Assembly (NCBI RefSeq): GCF_003436275.1
Contig: NZ_QSOP01000005.1
Span: 70,565 to 134,564 of the forward strand
Origin: Collinsella sp. TM09-10AT
Lineage (GTDB): Bacteria; Actinomycetota; Coriobacteriia; Coriobacteriales; Coriobacteriaceae
Reading direction: 5' to 3'
DNA length: 64,000 nt
Below the pieces are notes generated by a model. That model was not told the DNA's origin and searched no databases. It saw only the letters and a list, made by a program, of their open reading frames with translations. The position numbers were made by a program, and so were the translations under genes. Below are positions 50,411 to 58,544 of this stretch, piece by piece (the first letter of the stretch is position 1; every line of letters starts with the position of its first letter).

Positions 50411-51325
50411 ATGGGTACAGTGAGAAACGCGCGCGTTAACCAGGGCGGCCCCAAGTGCGCCGGCATCGTCGGCCTGGGCCTCATCGGCGGCAGCTTTGCC
50501 CGCGGCTATGCGCAGGCGGGCGTCCGCGTGCTAGCCTGGGACCCCGATGACGATGTCATGACGGCCGCCAGCATGGGCACTGTCGCCGGAGAGCTTAACG
50601 ACAAGACGCTCGGCGAATGCGACATCATCGTCCTTGCCTGCTATCCCGAGGCATGCATCGAGTGGCTCGAGGCGCACGCCCAGGCGCTCGCCGACGCCAC
50701 CGACACCGAGGCCATCATGGGCCCCGTGGTGATCGACACGGTGGGCGTCAAGGGCATCGTGTGCGAGCGCGCCTTTGAGCTAGCCCGCGAGCACGGCTTT
50801 TACTTTGTGGGCGCGCACCCCATGGCGGGCACGCAGTACTCGGGCTATGCGCACTCCCGCGCCGACCTGTTCCAGGGCGCCCCGCTCGTGCTCGTACCGC
50901 CCGCGGTGGACGATGCGCTCAAACTGGAGCTTTTGGGCCAGGTGCGCGAGATGGTACGCCCCTTGGGCTTTGGCAAGTTCAGCGTGACCAGCGCCGCCGA
51001 GCACGACCGCGTCATCGCCTTTACGAGCCAGCTCGCGCACGTCGTCTCCAACGCCTATGTTAAGAGCCCGACCGCTCAGGTCCACCACGGCTTTTCGGCC
51101 GGCAGCTACCGCGATCTCACCCGCGTGGCGCACCTCAACCCGCAAATGTGGTCCGAGCTCATGATCGACGACGCCGACGCGCTCGCCTTCGAGATCGACC
51201 ATCTGATCGAATCGCTTGGCGCCTACAGCCGTGCGCTCAAGGACCGCGACCAGCGCTATCTGGAGAATCTCCTTGCCGAGGGCGACCGCATTAAGCGCGC
51301 ACTCGACGACGAGGCCTCCCACTAG
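50411..51325 (+). CDS. tyrA: Prephenate dehydrogenase
   Basis: Converts prephenate to 4-hydroxyphenylpyruvate for tyrosine. The NAD motif GIVGLGLIGGSFARG is at the N-terminus, and HPMAGTQYSGY carries the catalytic histidine region. 304 residues without an ACT domain. It begins 3 nt after the aroF stop, with GGAG from the end of aroF as ribosome-binding site. Confidence 0.93.
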   Translation: MGTVRNARVNQGGPKCAGIVGLGLIGGSFARGYAQAGVRVLAWDPDDDVMTAASMGTVAGELNDKTLGECDIIVLACYPEACIEWLEAHAQALADATDTEAIMGPVVIDTVGVKGIVCERAFELAREHGFYFVGAHPMAGTQYSGYAHSRADLFQGAPLVLVPPAVDDALKLELLGQVREMVRPLGFGKFSVTSAAEHDRVIAFTSQLAHVVSNAYVKSPTAQVHHGFSAGSYRDLTRVAHLNPQMWSELMIDDADALAFEIDHLIESLGAYSRALKDRDQRYLENLLAEGDRIKRALDDEASH

Positions 51326-51361
51326 ACAACCCATCACGCCAGGTCGAAAGGACCGAAGCTT

Positions 51362-52468
51362 ATGGCGATTACCATCGATATCGACACTGCACGCCCCTAC
51401 CAGGTGCATGTTGGCACGTTTTTGCTGGAGCAGGCGGGACCGCTCGTGCGTGCCACTGCCGGCGGCACCAAGGCCGTCATCGTGACGGACACCAACGTGG
51501 GCCCGCTCTACCAGATGCCCGTTAAGCAGAGCCTGGAGGCGTCAGGCTACGAGGTGAGCATCTGCACCTTCGAGGCCGGCGAGGCCCATAAGCGCGCTGA
51601 GACCTACGTTGCCATTTTGGAGTTTGTGGCCGAGCACGAGCTTTCGCGCTCCGACGTGATCGTGGCACTCGGCGGCGGCGTCGTGGGCGACGTGGCGGGC
51701 TTTGTGGCCGCCACCTACATGCGCGGCTGCAAGTTTGTGCAGATCCCAACGAGCCTGCTCGCCATGGTGGATTCGTCGGTGGGAGGCAAGACGGCCATCG
51801 ACCTGGCAGCCGGCAAGAACTTGGCCGGCGCCTTTTGGCAGCCGAGCGTGGTTATCGCCGACGTGGGGTGTCTGGCCACACTCACGCCCGAGCAGTTCGC
51901 CGACGGCTGCGGCGAGGTCGTCAAGCACGCCGTGATCGCCGACCCGGAGCTTTTCGCCGAGCTGGAGAAGACCCCGCTCACGCTGGAGCTGCTCAACCGC
52001 GATGTGGCCCGCGTAGCACTCATCATCGCCCGCAATATCGACATCAAGCGCGCCGTGGTCGTCGCCGACGAGCGCGAAACCAACCAGCGCAAGCTCCTCA
52101 ACTTTGGACACAGCGCCGGACACGCCGTCGAGGCCTGCGAGCACTTTGAGCTGGGACACGGCAACTGCGTGTCGATCGGCATGGGCATCATCACGCGCGC
52201 CGCGGCCCTGCACGGCGTCTGCGATGCCGCACTGCCCGGTCGTATTGAGGAACTCTGCGCCCGTCATGGCCTCACGACCCGCTGTGACCTAGATGCCGAT
52301 ACCGTCTTTGCCGAGGCGCTCCACGACAAGAAGCGCGCGGGCGACACCATCGACCTGGTGATTCCGCACGGCATTGGCCGCTGCAGCATCGACCGCACAC
52401 CGCTTTCCACTTTCCACGAACTCATTGCCGAGGGCCTCGGCCAGAAGGGAGACGCATCCGCATGCTAG
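51362..52468 (+). CDS. aroB: 3-dehydroquinate synthase
   Basis: AroB cyclises DAHP to 3-dehydroquinate with NAD and zinc. ALGGGVVGDVAGFVAATYMRG and PTSLLAMVDSSVGGKTAID are the standard signatures, and the zinc ligands lie in GEVVKHAV and LNFGHSAGHAVE. 368 residues. AAAGGA precedes the ATG. Its end overlaps the aroA start by 7 nt. Confidence 0.97.
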   Translation: MAITIDIDTARPYQVHVGTFLLEQAGPLVRATAGGTKAVIVTDTNVGPLYQMPVKQSLEASGYEVSICTFEAGEAHKRAETYVAILEFVAEHELSRSDVIVALGGGVVGDVAGFVAATYMRGCKFVQIPTSLLAMVDSSVGGKTAIDLAAGKNLAGAFWQPSVVIADVGCLATLTPEQFADGCGEVVKHAVIADPELFAELEKTPLTLELLNRDVARVALIIARNIDIKRAVVVADERETNQRKLLNFGHSAGHAVEACEHFELGHGNCVSIGMGIITRAAALHGVCDAALPGRIEELCARHGLTTRCDLDADTVFAEALHDKKRAGDTIDLVIPHGIGRCSIDRTPLSTFHELIAEGLGQKGDASAC

Positions 52469-53781
52469 CCCGCATCACCCCGTCCCCGCTCAAGGGCACC
52501 GTTCCCGCCATCGCGTCCAAGTCGATGGCGCATCGCCTGATCATCTGCGCTGCGCTTGCCAACGGCGAGACGCACGTCACCTGCAACACCACCTGCGCCG
52601 ACATCGAGGCCACGGTGCGCTGCCTTACGGCACTGGGTGCTCGCATCGAGACCGTCGAGGACGGCTTCCAGGTCCACCCCACCATGAAGAGTGTTGAGTT
52701 TGGCCTGCTCAAGGCCCTTGCCGGCGGCACGCTTGACTGCGGTGAAAGCGGCTCCACGCTCCGCTTTATGCTGCCTGTCGCCTGCGCGCTGGGTGCAGAA
52801 GCAACTTTTGTGGGTCAGGGGCGCTTGGGCGCCCGCCCGCTCTCCCCGCTCTCGGACGAGATCATCGCCGCCGGCTGCGACCTACAGGGTCTGGGCGGTT
52901 TTCCGCTCAAGACGAGCGGCCGCATGCGCCCGGGCACCTTTGTGCTTCCGGGCAACGTGAGCTCGCAGTATATCTCCGGCCTTCTGCTGGCAGCCCCGCT
53001 GCTGGCCCAGCCCTCCTGCGTGCAGGTAACCGGCCTCATTGAGAGCCGTCCCTACATCAACCTGACGATCCAGGCCATGAAGGCCTTTGGCGTCGAGGTC
53101 AACGTCGAGCGTATTCCGGCCAAGGACGGCCAGCCCGAGGTCACGAACTTCCGCGTGAGCAGCGGCTCGTACCGCACGCCCGGCAGCGTAGCCGTCGAGG
53201 GCGACTGGTCCAACGCCGCCTTTTGGCTGTGCGCCGGTGCCATCGGCAACGACCCCATCACCGTCGAGGGCGTGTCGCTGAGCTCCGCACAGGGCGACCG
53301 TAACGTGCTTGCCGCGCTTTCGCGCTTTGGCGCCCGCATCGTGCGCTCCACCAACGCCGCCACCGTGCAGTCCGACAAGCTCGCCGGCTTTGAGATGAGT
53401 GCCCACGACATTCCGGACCTGGTGCCCGTCATCTCGGCCGTGGCCTCACTGGCACAGGGCCGCACCTTTATCCGCGATTGCGCCCGTCTGCGCATCAAGG
53501 AATCCGACCGCCTGGTCACCACCACCCGCGAGCTCACCGCGCTGGGCGCGCAGGTGCGCATTGCCGGCGATGACCTCATCATCAAGGGTGTCGATGCCTT
53601 CACCGGCGGCGAGGTCGATTCGCACAACGACCACCGCATCGCCATGATGGCCGCTATCGCCGCGAGCCGCGCCGCCGGCGAGGTCGTGATCCACGGCGCC
53701 GAGGCCGTCAACAAGTCCTATCCCGATTTCTTCGACCACTACCGCCTGCTGGGCGGCAAGGTCACACTCGAGGAGGAATAG
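52462..53781 (+). CDS. aroA: 3-phosphoshikimate 1-carboxyvinyltransferase (EPSP synthase)
   Basis: Adds enolpyruvate to shikimate 3-phosphate. The N-terminal SKSMAHRLIICAALA, DCGESGSTLRFMLP (PEP site) and the C-terminal LRIKESDRL and DHRIAMM regions are present. 439 residues. Overlaps aroB. The residues near position 90-100 (GESGSTLRF) match the glyphosate-sensitive class pattern only loosely, so I make no claim about inhibitor response. Confidence 0.96.
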   Translation: MLARITPSPLKGTVPAIASKSMAHRLIICAALANGETHVTCNTTCADIEATVRCLTALGARIETVEDGFQVHPTMKSVEFGLLKALAGGTLDCGESGSTLRFMLPVACALGAEATFVGQGRLGARPLSPLSDEIIAAGCDLQGLGGFPLKTSGRMRPGTFVLPGNVSSQYISGLLLAAPLLAQPSCVQVTGLIESRPYINLTIQAMKAFGVEVNVERIPAKDGQPEVTNFRVSSGSYRTPGSVAVEGDWSNAAFWLCAGAIGNDPITVEGVSLSSAQGDRNVLAALSRFGARIVRSTNAATVQSDKLAGFEMSAHDIPDLVPVISAVASLAQGRTFIRDCARLRIKESDRLVTTTRELTALGAQVRIAGDDLIIKGVDAFTGGEVDSHNDHRIAMMAAIAASRAAGEVVIHGAEAVNKSYPDFFDHYRLLGGKVTLEEE

Positions 53782-53782
53782 C

Positions 53783-54880
53783 ATGTCCTCGACCTTTGGC
53801 AACGTCTTGCACGTAAGCATCTTCGGCCAGTCGCACTCCCCCGCCATCGGCTGCTCGCTCGATGGCGTCCCCGCCGGCATCGCCGTTGACCAAGAAGCGC
53901 TGCAGGCCTTTTTGAACCGTCGCGCCCCCGGTCGCGACGAGACCGCGACCAAACGCCGCGAGGCCGACGCCGCCCACATCATCGCCGGTGTGGTCGATGG
54001 ACATACCACGGGAGCACCCATCGCCGCGATTATCGAGAACACCAACACGCGCTCAAAGGACTATTCCGAGCTGCGCCGCAAGCCCCGCCCCGGACACGCG
54101 GATTTTCCGGCGCGCGTGAAGTATCACAACATGCACGATGTCGCTGGTGGCGGGCATTTCTCCGGCCGCCTGACGGCACCCCTGTGTATCGCCGGCGGCA
54201 TTGCGCTGCAGGCACTCGAGGCCCGCGGCATTAACGTGATGGCGCATGTGGCGCAGATCGGCGGCATCTCCGACCTGCCGATGGACGATATGGTCTATCG
54301 CGAGGCCGACCGCAAGGCGATCCTGACGAACGATCTTCCTTGCATTGACGCCGCCGCAGCCGGCCGCATGCGCGAGGAAATCCTAGCCGCGCGCGACGAA
54401 CTCGACAGCATCGGCGGCATCGTGGAGTGCGGCATTTACGGGCTTCCCGCGGGCATCGGCGACCCCATGTTCGACGGCATCGAGAACCGCATCGCGCAGA
54501 TCGCGTTTGGCATTCCCGCCGTAAAGGGCGTGGAGTTTGGCATGGGCTTTGCCGTGGCCGCCATGCGCGGCAGCGAGAACAATGATCCGTATCGCATCGA
54601 TGCCGAGACCGGCGAGATCGAGGTCGAGTCCAACAACGCCGGCGGCATCCTGGGCGGTATTTCGACCGGCGCGCCCGTCATGTGGCGCATGGCCGTAAAG
54701 CCGACGCCCTCCATTGGTCGTGAGCAGCAGACGGTGGACATGGACGCTATGGAAAATGCCGAGCTCTCGGTCCACGGCCGCCACGATCCCTGCATCGTCC
54801 CCCGAGCCGTCCCCGTAGCCGAAGCAGCCGCCGCCCTCGCGATTTGGGACGCTCTCCTCGAGGACGCAGACCAGCTCTAA
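53783..54880 (+). CDS. aroC: Chorismate synthase
   Basis: Makes chorismate from EPSP using reduced FMN. FGQSHSPAIGCSLDGVPAG, the GRDETATKRREAD stretch, RPGHADFPA and GGHFSGRLTAPL signatures are present, and SNNAGGILGGISTGAPV near the end. 365 residues. GAGGAGG at the end of aroA lies upstream of its ATG. The palindromic repeat copy B follows the stop. Confidence 0.97.
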   Translation: MSSTFGNVLHVSIFGQSHSPAIGCSLDGVPAGIAVDQEALQAFLNRRAPGRDETATKRREADAAHIIAGVVDGHTTGAPIAAIIENTNTRSKDYSELRRKPRPGHADFPARVKYHNMHDVAGGGHFSGRLTAPLCIAGGIALQALEARGINVMAHVAQIGGISDLPMDDMVYREADRKAILTNDLPCIDAAAAGRMREEILAARDELDSIGGIVECGIYGLPAGIGDPMFDGIENRIAQIAFGIPAVKGVEFGMGFAVAAMRGSENNDPYRIDAETGEIEVESNNAGGILGGISTGAPVMWRMAVKPTPSIGREQQTVDMDAMENAELSVHGRHDPCIVPRAVPVAEAAAALAIWDALLEDADQL

Positions 54881-54919
54881 AAATCTCCGGGGGCCAACTC
54901 CGGCCCCCACGCCCACCCA

Positions 54920-54995
54920 GTGATTTTTCTGGGACGGGGATTAAAAAATCATTGTGTACCTAATGATTTTTTAATCCCCGTCCCAGAAAAATCAC
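54920..54995. repeat. Palindromic repeat, copy B
   Basis: Two perfect 34-nt arms (beginning GTGATTTTTCTGGGACGGGG) around the loop GTGTACCT. Apart from its outermost pair and one loop base it is identical to copy A at 21152-21229. It sits between aroC and pheA, 22 nt before the pheA start codon, inside an otherwise tightly packed cluster. Confidence 0.9.
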
Positions 54996-55016
54996 CGACT
55001 CGTGAAAGGGGTCTCC

Positions 55017-56162
55017 ATGGACCTTGCCGATATTCGTCAGGCCATCGATGGCATCGACGCCACGCTCCTCAACAGCTTTGTCGAGCGCATGGACATTGCC
55101 ACCGAGGTCGCCAAGTCAAAAATCGAGATGGGCAAAGCCGTCTTCGACCCCGCCCGTGAGCGCTCCAAGCTCAACAACCTCGCCAGCCGCGCGCCCGAGC
55201 GCTATGAGGCACAGACCATCACCCTGTTCCGCTTGCTCATGAGCATGAGCAAGGCCGAGCAGCAGCGCTACATCAACGAGCTCAAGGGCATCACCGTCTC
55301 GCAAAAGGCCCACGCCACGGCTACAGCCTCCGACACGCCCTTCCCTCAAACGGCCACCGTCGCCTGCCAGGGCGTCGAGGGCGCTTACAGCCAAATCGCC
55401 GCGTGCAAGCTCTTCGACGTGCCCGACATCGCGTTTTTCGAGACCTTCGAGGGCGTCATGCGCGCCGTACGTGACGGCTTCTGCGAGTTTGGCGTGCTGC
55501 CCATCGAAAACTCCACCGCGGGTTCCGTCAACGCCGTCTACGACCTGCTCGCACAGTTCGATTTCCATATCGTGCGCTCGCTGCGCCTCAAGATCGACCA
55601 TAACCTGCTCGTCAAACCCGGCACCAAGCTCGCAGACGTGCGTGAGGTCTACAGCCACGGCCAAGCCATTGCCCAGTGCGCCGGCTTTATCGAAGCCCAC
55701 GACCTGCACGCCACCAAGTACCCCAACACGGCCATGTCGGCCGAGATGGTCGCTAACTCCGACCGCACCGACGTTGCCGCCATCGCCTCGCGCAGCTGTG
55801 CCGCACTGTATGGCCTGGAGATACTGGAATCCAACATCCAGGACTCGGACAACAACTACACGCGCTTTGTCGTCATCAGCCGCGAGCCACGCGTCTACCC
55901 CGGCGCCAACCGCACCTCGCTCATGATTACCACGGCCAACGAGCCGGGCGCGCTCTATCGCGTACTCGAGCGCTTCTACGCGCTCAATATCAACCTCATC
56001 AAGCTCGAGAGCCGCCCCATCCCCGGGCACGACTTTGAGTTTATGTTCTACTTTGACCTGGACTGCCCCTTTGGCAGCAAGGCCCTCGATGACCTGCTCG
56101 ATTCCATCGACGACGTGTGCGAGAGCTTCACCTACTTTGGCAGTTACACGGAGGTGCTCTAG
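55017..56162 (+). CDS. pheA: Chorismate mutase / prephenate dehydratase (P-protein)
   Basis: A fused enzyme for phenylalanine. An AroQ-type chorismate mutase helix bundle (about residues 1-90, IRQAIDGIDATLLNSFVERM), then prephenate dehydratase (about 110-285, GVEGAYSQIAACKLF, PIENSTAGSV) and a C-terminal ACT domain with the GALYRVLERFYALNINLIKLESRP pattern split by ESRP for Phe binding. 381 residues. ATG at 55017 with AAAGGGG 5 nt upstream. The ACT domain suggests feedback control by phenylalanine. Confidence 0.95.
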   Translation: MDLADIRQAIDGIDATLLNSFVERMDIATEVAKSKIEMGKAVFDPARERSKLNNLASRAPERYEAQTITLFRLLMSMSKAEQQRYINELKGITVSQKAHATATASDTPFPQTATVACQGVEGAYSQIAACKLFDVPDIAFFETFEGVMRAVRDGFCEFGVLPIENSTAGSVNAVYDLLAQFDFHIVRSLRLKIDHNLLVKPGTKLADVREVYSHGQAIAQCAGFIEAHDLHATKYPNTAMSAEMVANSDRTDVAAIASRSCAALYGLEILESNIQDSDNNYTRFVVISREPRVYPGANRTSLMITTANEPGALYRVLERFYALNINLIKLESRPIPGHDFEFMFYFDLDCPFGSKALDDLLDSIDDVCESFTYFGSYTEVL

Positions 56163-57413
56163 ATGACCGATGTCGCCGCAACCCGCCCCTACGGAGTGCT
56201 GGGCCGCGTGCTGGGCCACAGCTACACCCCGACCATCTACAAGGAGCTCGCGGGGCTCGAGTACGTACGATTTGAGCGCGAGCCCGAGGACCTCCAGGCT
56301 TTTATGACGGGTGACGAATGGGAGGGCACCAACGTGACCATCCCCTACAAGCGCGCCGTCATGGAATACCTGGACGAGCTGAGTCCACTCGCCGAGCGTA
56401 TGGGAAACGTCAACACCATCACGCGCCTGCCCGACGGCCGCCTGCGCGGCGACAACACCGACTACTTTGGCTTCCAATGCCTGGTCGAGGAGCTGGGCGT
56501 CGAGGTTGCCGGCAAGAAGGCCCTCGTGCTCGGTGCCACCGGTGGCGCCGGCACCACTGCCAGCATGGTGCTCGGCGACCTGGGCGCCATCGTCGTGCCG
56601 GTCGGCCGCACGAGCGAAGTCAACTACGACAACATCGCGCAGCAGTCCGACGCCGCACTGCTCGTCAACTGCACGCCCGCCGGCATGTTCCCCCACTGTC
56701 CCGATGCCCCCTGCACGCTCGAGGGGCTCGATGCGCTCGAGGGCGTCATCGACATTGTCTACAACCCTGCACGCACGGGCCTGATGCTCGAGGCCGAGCG
56801 CCGCGGCATCCCCTGCATCGGCGGCCTGCTCATGCTCGTGGCCCAGGCGGCGCAAGCCGTTGAGCGCTACACCGGCCAGGTCACTCCGCGTGAGCGCATT
56901 CTGGACGTAACGGAGCGCCTGTCACGCCGCGAACAGAACATCGCGCTGATCGGTATGCCGGGCTCGGGCAAGACCCGCGTGGGCGAGCAGATTGCCCTGC
57001 TCACGGGGCGAGAGCACATCGACCTGGACCGCGCCCTCGAGGAGCGCCTGGGCATGCCCTGCGCCGACTTTATCGTCGAGCGCGGCGAGGCGGCCTTCCG
57101 CGAGCAGGAGACGGCGGCGCTGACCGGCATCTCCAAGCGCAGCGGCCTGGTGCTTTCCACGGGCGGCGGCGTGGTCACGCGCGACGAGAACTACCCGCTA
57201 CTGCACCAGAACAGCCAGATCGTGATGCTCAACCGTAAGCTCGACGAACTCGCCCACAAGGGTCGCCCCATCACCGCCCGCGATGGCATCGACAAGCTGG
57301 CCGAGCAGCGCATGCCGCGCTACCGCGCCTGGGCCGACTACCTCATCGACTCGCGCGATTGCGCCGCCAACACCGCCCAAGCCCTCCTCGACACCCTCCC
57401 ACCCGCTCTCTAA
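56163..57413 (+). CDS. aroEK: Fused shikimate dehydrogenase - shikimate kinase
   Basis: Two consecutive pathway enzymes in one chain. Residues 1-255 are AroE: catalytic K63 in NVTIPYK, D99 in DNTD, NADP-binding GATGGAGTTA at 124-133, and Asn in NTDYFGF. Residues 258-416 are AroK: Walker A GMPGSGKT at 264-271, HIDLD at 285-289 and TGGGVV at 333-338. Together they turn dehydroshikimate into shikimate 3-phosphate. It overlaps the pheA stop closely (GGAGG just before). 416 residues. Confidence 0.94.
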   Translation: MTDVAATRPYGVLGRVLGHSYTPTIYKELAGLEYVRFEREPEDLQAFMTGDEWEGTNVTIPYKRAVMEYLDELSPLAERMGNVNTITRLPDGRLRGDNTDYFGFQCLVEELGVEVAGKKALVLGATGGAGTTASMVLGDLGAIVVPVGRTSEVNYDNIAQQSDAALLVNCTPAGMFPHCPDAPCTLEGLDALEGVIDIVYNPARTGLMLEAERRGIPCIGGLLMLVAQAAQAVERYTGQVTPRERILDVTERLSRREQNIALIGMPGSGKTRVGEQIALLTGREHIDLDRALEERLGMPCADFIVERGEAAFREQETAALTGISKRSGLVLSTGGGVVTRDENYPLLHQNSQIVMLNRKLDELAHKGRPITARDGIDKLAEQRMPRYRAWADYLIDSRDCAANTAQALLDTLPPAL

Positions 57414-57416
57414 CCA

Positions 57417-57455
57417 AAACCACCACAAAGGGGACAGGCACCTATGTGGCGGTTT
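57417..57455. repeat. Imperfect palindrome between aroEK and aroQ
   Basis: 15-nt arms AAACCACCACAAAGG and CCTATGTGGCGGTTT pair at 13 of 15 positions around the loop GGACAGGCA. The GGGGACAGGCACC core resembles dispersed REP-like elements known in many bacterial genomes. It lies 3 nt after the aroEK stop and just before the aroQ ribosome-binding site. Confidence 0.6.
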
Positions 57456-57477
57456 CTCGACTGCAAAGGAAGCAAAC

Positions 57478-57915
57478 ATGAAAGCACTCGTCATCAACGG
57501 CCCCAACCTCAACATGCTCGGCATTCGCGAGCCGGGTATCTACGGCAGCGACAACTACGACCGCCTGGTCCAGATCTGCCAGGAGGCGGGCGCCGCGCAG
57601 GGCTTTGACGAGGTCGAGGTCTTCCAGTCCAACCACGAGGGCAGCATCGTCGACAAGATCCAGGAGGCCTACGGCAAGGTCGACGGCATCGTCATCAACC
57701 CGGCGGCATACACGCATACGAGCGTGGCGATCCTCGACGCCCTCAAGGCCGTCGCCATCCCTGCCGTCGAGGTACACATCAGCGCCGTAGAGACACGCGA
57801 GGACTTCCGCCAGGTAAGCTATGCACGCCTAGCCTGCTTCGCCACCATCACCGGCGAAGGCCTGCAGGGCTACGCTCACGCACTGGAGCTGCTGAGGGAG
57901 CGTATCGAAAAGTAA
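57478..57915 (+). CDS. aroQ: 3-dehydroquinate dehydratase, type II
   Basis: Dehydrates 3-dehydroquinate. The type II signatures INGPNLNMLGIREPGIYG (with the catalytic Tyr), FQSNHEGSIVDKI, NPAAYTHTS and VEVHIS are present. 145 residues. ATG at 57478 with AAAGGA 8 nt upstream. Completes the set of seven shikimate enzymes in this cluster. Confidence 0.96.
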   Translation: MKALVINGPNLNMLGIREPGIYGSDNYDRLVQICQEAGAAQGFDEVEVFQSNHEGSIVDKIQEAYGKVDGIVINPAAYTHTSVAILDALKAVAIPAVEVHISAVETREDFRQVSYARLACFATITGEGLQGYAHALELLRERIEK

Positions 57916-57997
57916 AATGCCAACCCCAACAAACAGCAGCGGCTTGCTCGCACTCGGCTCCAGCAGCACACAAGATGAAAAAAGCCCAGACCACCAA

Positions 57998-58021
57998 TGA
58001 ACTGCCTCCCATTTCTTGGAC
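57998..58021 (+). repeat. IS left inverted repeat
   Basis: 24-bp terminal repeat, 21 of 24 positions matching the right end. It is also part of the hairpin at 58004-58037. Confidence 0.9.
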
Positions 58022-58037
58022 ATGAGAAATGGGAGGC
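58004..58037 (+). promoter_or_regulatory. Hairpin over the orfA ribosome-binding site
   Basis: A perfect 13-bp stem (GCCTCCCATTTCT / AGAAATGGGAGGC) with an 8-nt loop. The GGGAGG that serves orfA is in its 3' arm. Transcripts entering from outside the element would fold this hairpin and hide the ribosome-binding site; transcripts starting inside would not. Confidence 0.7.
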
Positions 58038-58044
58038 TTTCTTT

Positions 58045-58536
58045 ATGCGCGTTGATTTGAGAGTGAAGCATGATGTCGAGGCCAGGAAGGCGGCCATAGG
58101 GCTCTTCGAGCTCGGGCACGGGTATAAATCTGCCGCGATTGCCCTTTCGCTTCCCGTGGAAGCCGTGAGAAGACGGCAGGAGATATACCGCGCATTCGGG
58201 AGCGAGGTGCTGCTGCGCATGGACGGAAAGCAGGGCAGGTACACATACGAGCAGAAGGTCGCCGCCGCCTCCGCCGTCGTCGACGGCGGCATGACGAAGA
58301 CCGAGGCGATGGCGGCGTTTGGCATAATGTCGATGTCGCCGCTCAAGAAGTGGTGCGCGCTATACCGCCGGGGCGGCGCGGAGGCCCTGCGCCCGAGGCC
58401 CAAGGGCCGGCCGAAGGGTTCCAAGGCGAGGCCGCGGACCCGCGAGGAGGAGCTCGAGGAGCGGTGCCGTAGGCTCGAGGCCGAGGTGGCCTACCTAAAA
58501 AAATTACGCGCCCTGGTCGAGAGGGACGGGCTCTGA
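58045..58536 (+). CDS. IS transposase OrfA (helix-turn-helix)
   Basis: 163 residues with two helix-turn-helix regions (FELGHGYKSAAIALSLPVEA and VDGGMTKTEAMAAFGI) and a C-terminal coiled coil (EEELEERCRRLEAEVAYLKK) with a leucine-zipper look, as in IS150 OrfA. ATG at 58045 with GGGAGG 8 nt upstream; an upstream ATG at 57997 lies inside the terminal repeat and lacks a ribosome-binding site. The frame ends just after the frameshift site. Confidence 0.9.
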   Translation: MRVDLRVKHDVEARKAAIGLFELGHGYKSAAIALSLPVEAVRRRQEIYRAFGSEVLLRMDGKQGRYTYEQKVAAASAVVDGGMTKTEAMAAFGIMSMSPLKKWCALYRRGGAEALRPRPKGRPKGSKARPRTREEELEERCRRLEAEVAYLKKLRALVERDGL

Positions 58537-58544
58537 CCAGGGCG
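58497..58544 (+). promoter_or_regulatory. Programmed -1 frameshift signal of the IS
   Basis: A run of seven A's (58497-58503), read A_AAA_AAA in the orfA frame, is followed 5 nt later by a 10-bp stem (CGCCCTGGTC / GACCAGGGCG, 58509-58518 and 58535-58544) with an inner AGAG/CTCT helix. This is the standard layout for -1 frameshifting in IS3-family elements. A shift on the last A joins orfA to the orfB frame. Confidence 0.85.

Noticed and set aside
55116..56855. A 579-codon minus-strand frame across pheA and aroEK
   Set aside because: Shadow of two verified genes; product is a Gly/Val/Ala/Asp repeat-like sequence without domain features.
57997..58044. Earlier ATG (57997) as start of the IS orfA
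   Set aside because: It lies across the terminal repeat boundary, lacks a ribosome-binding site, and the added residues are not family-like.
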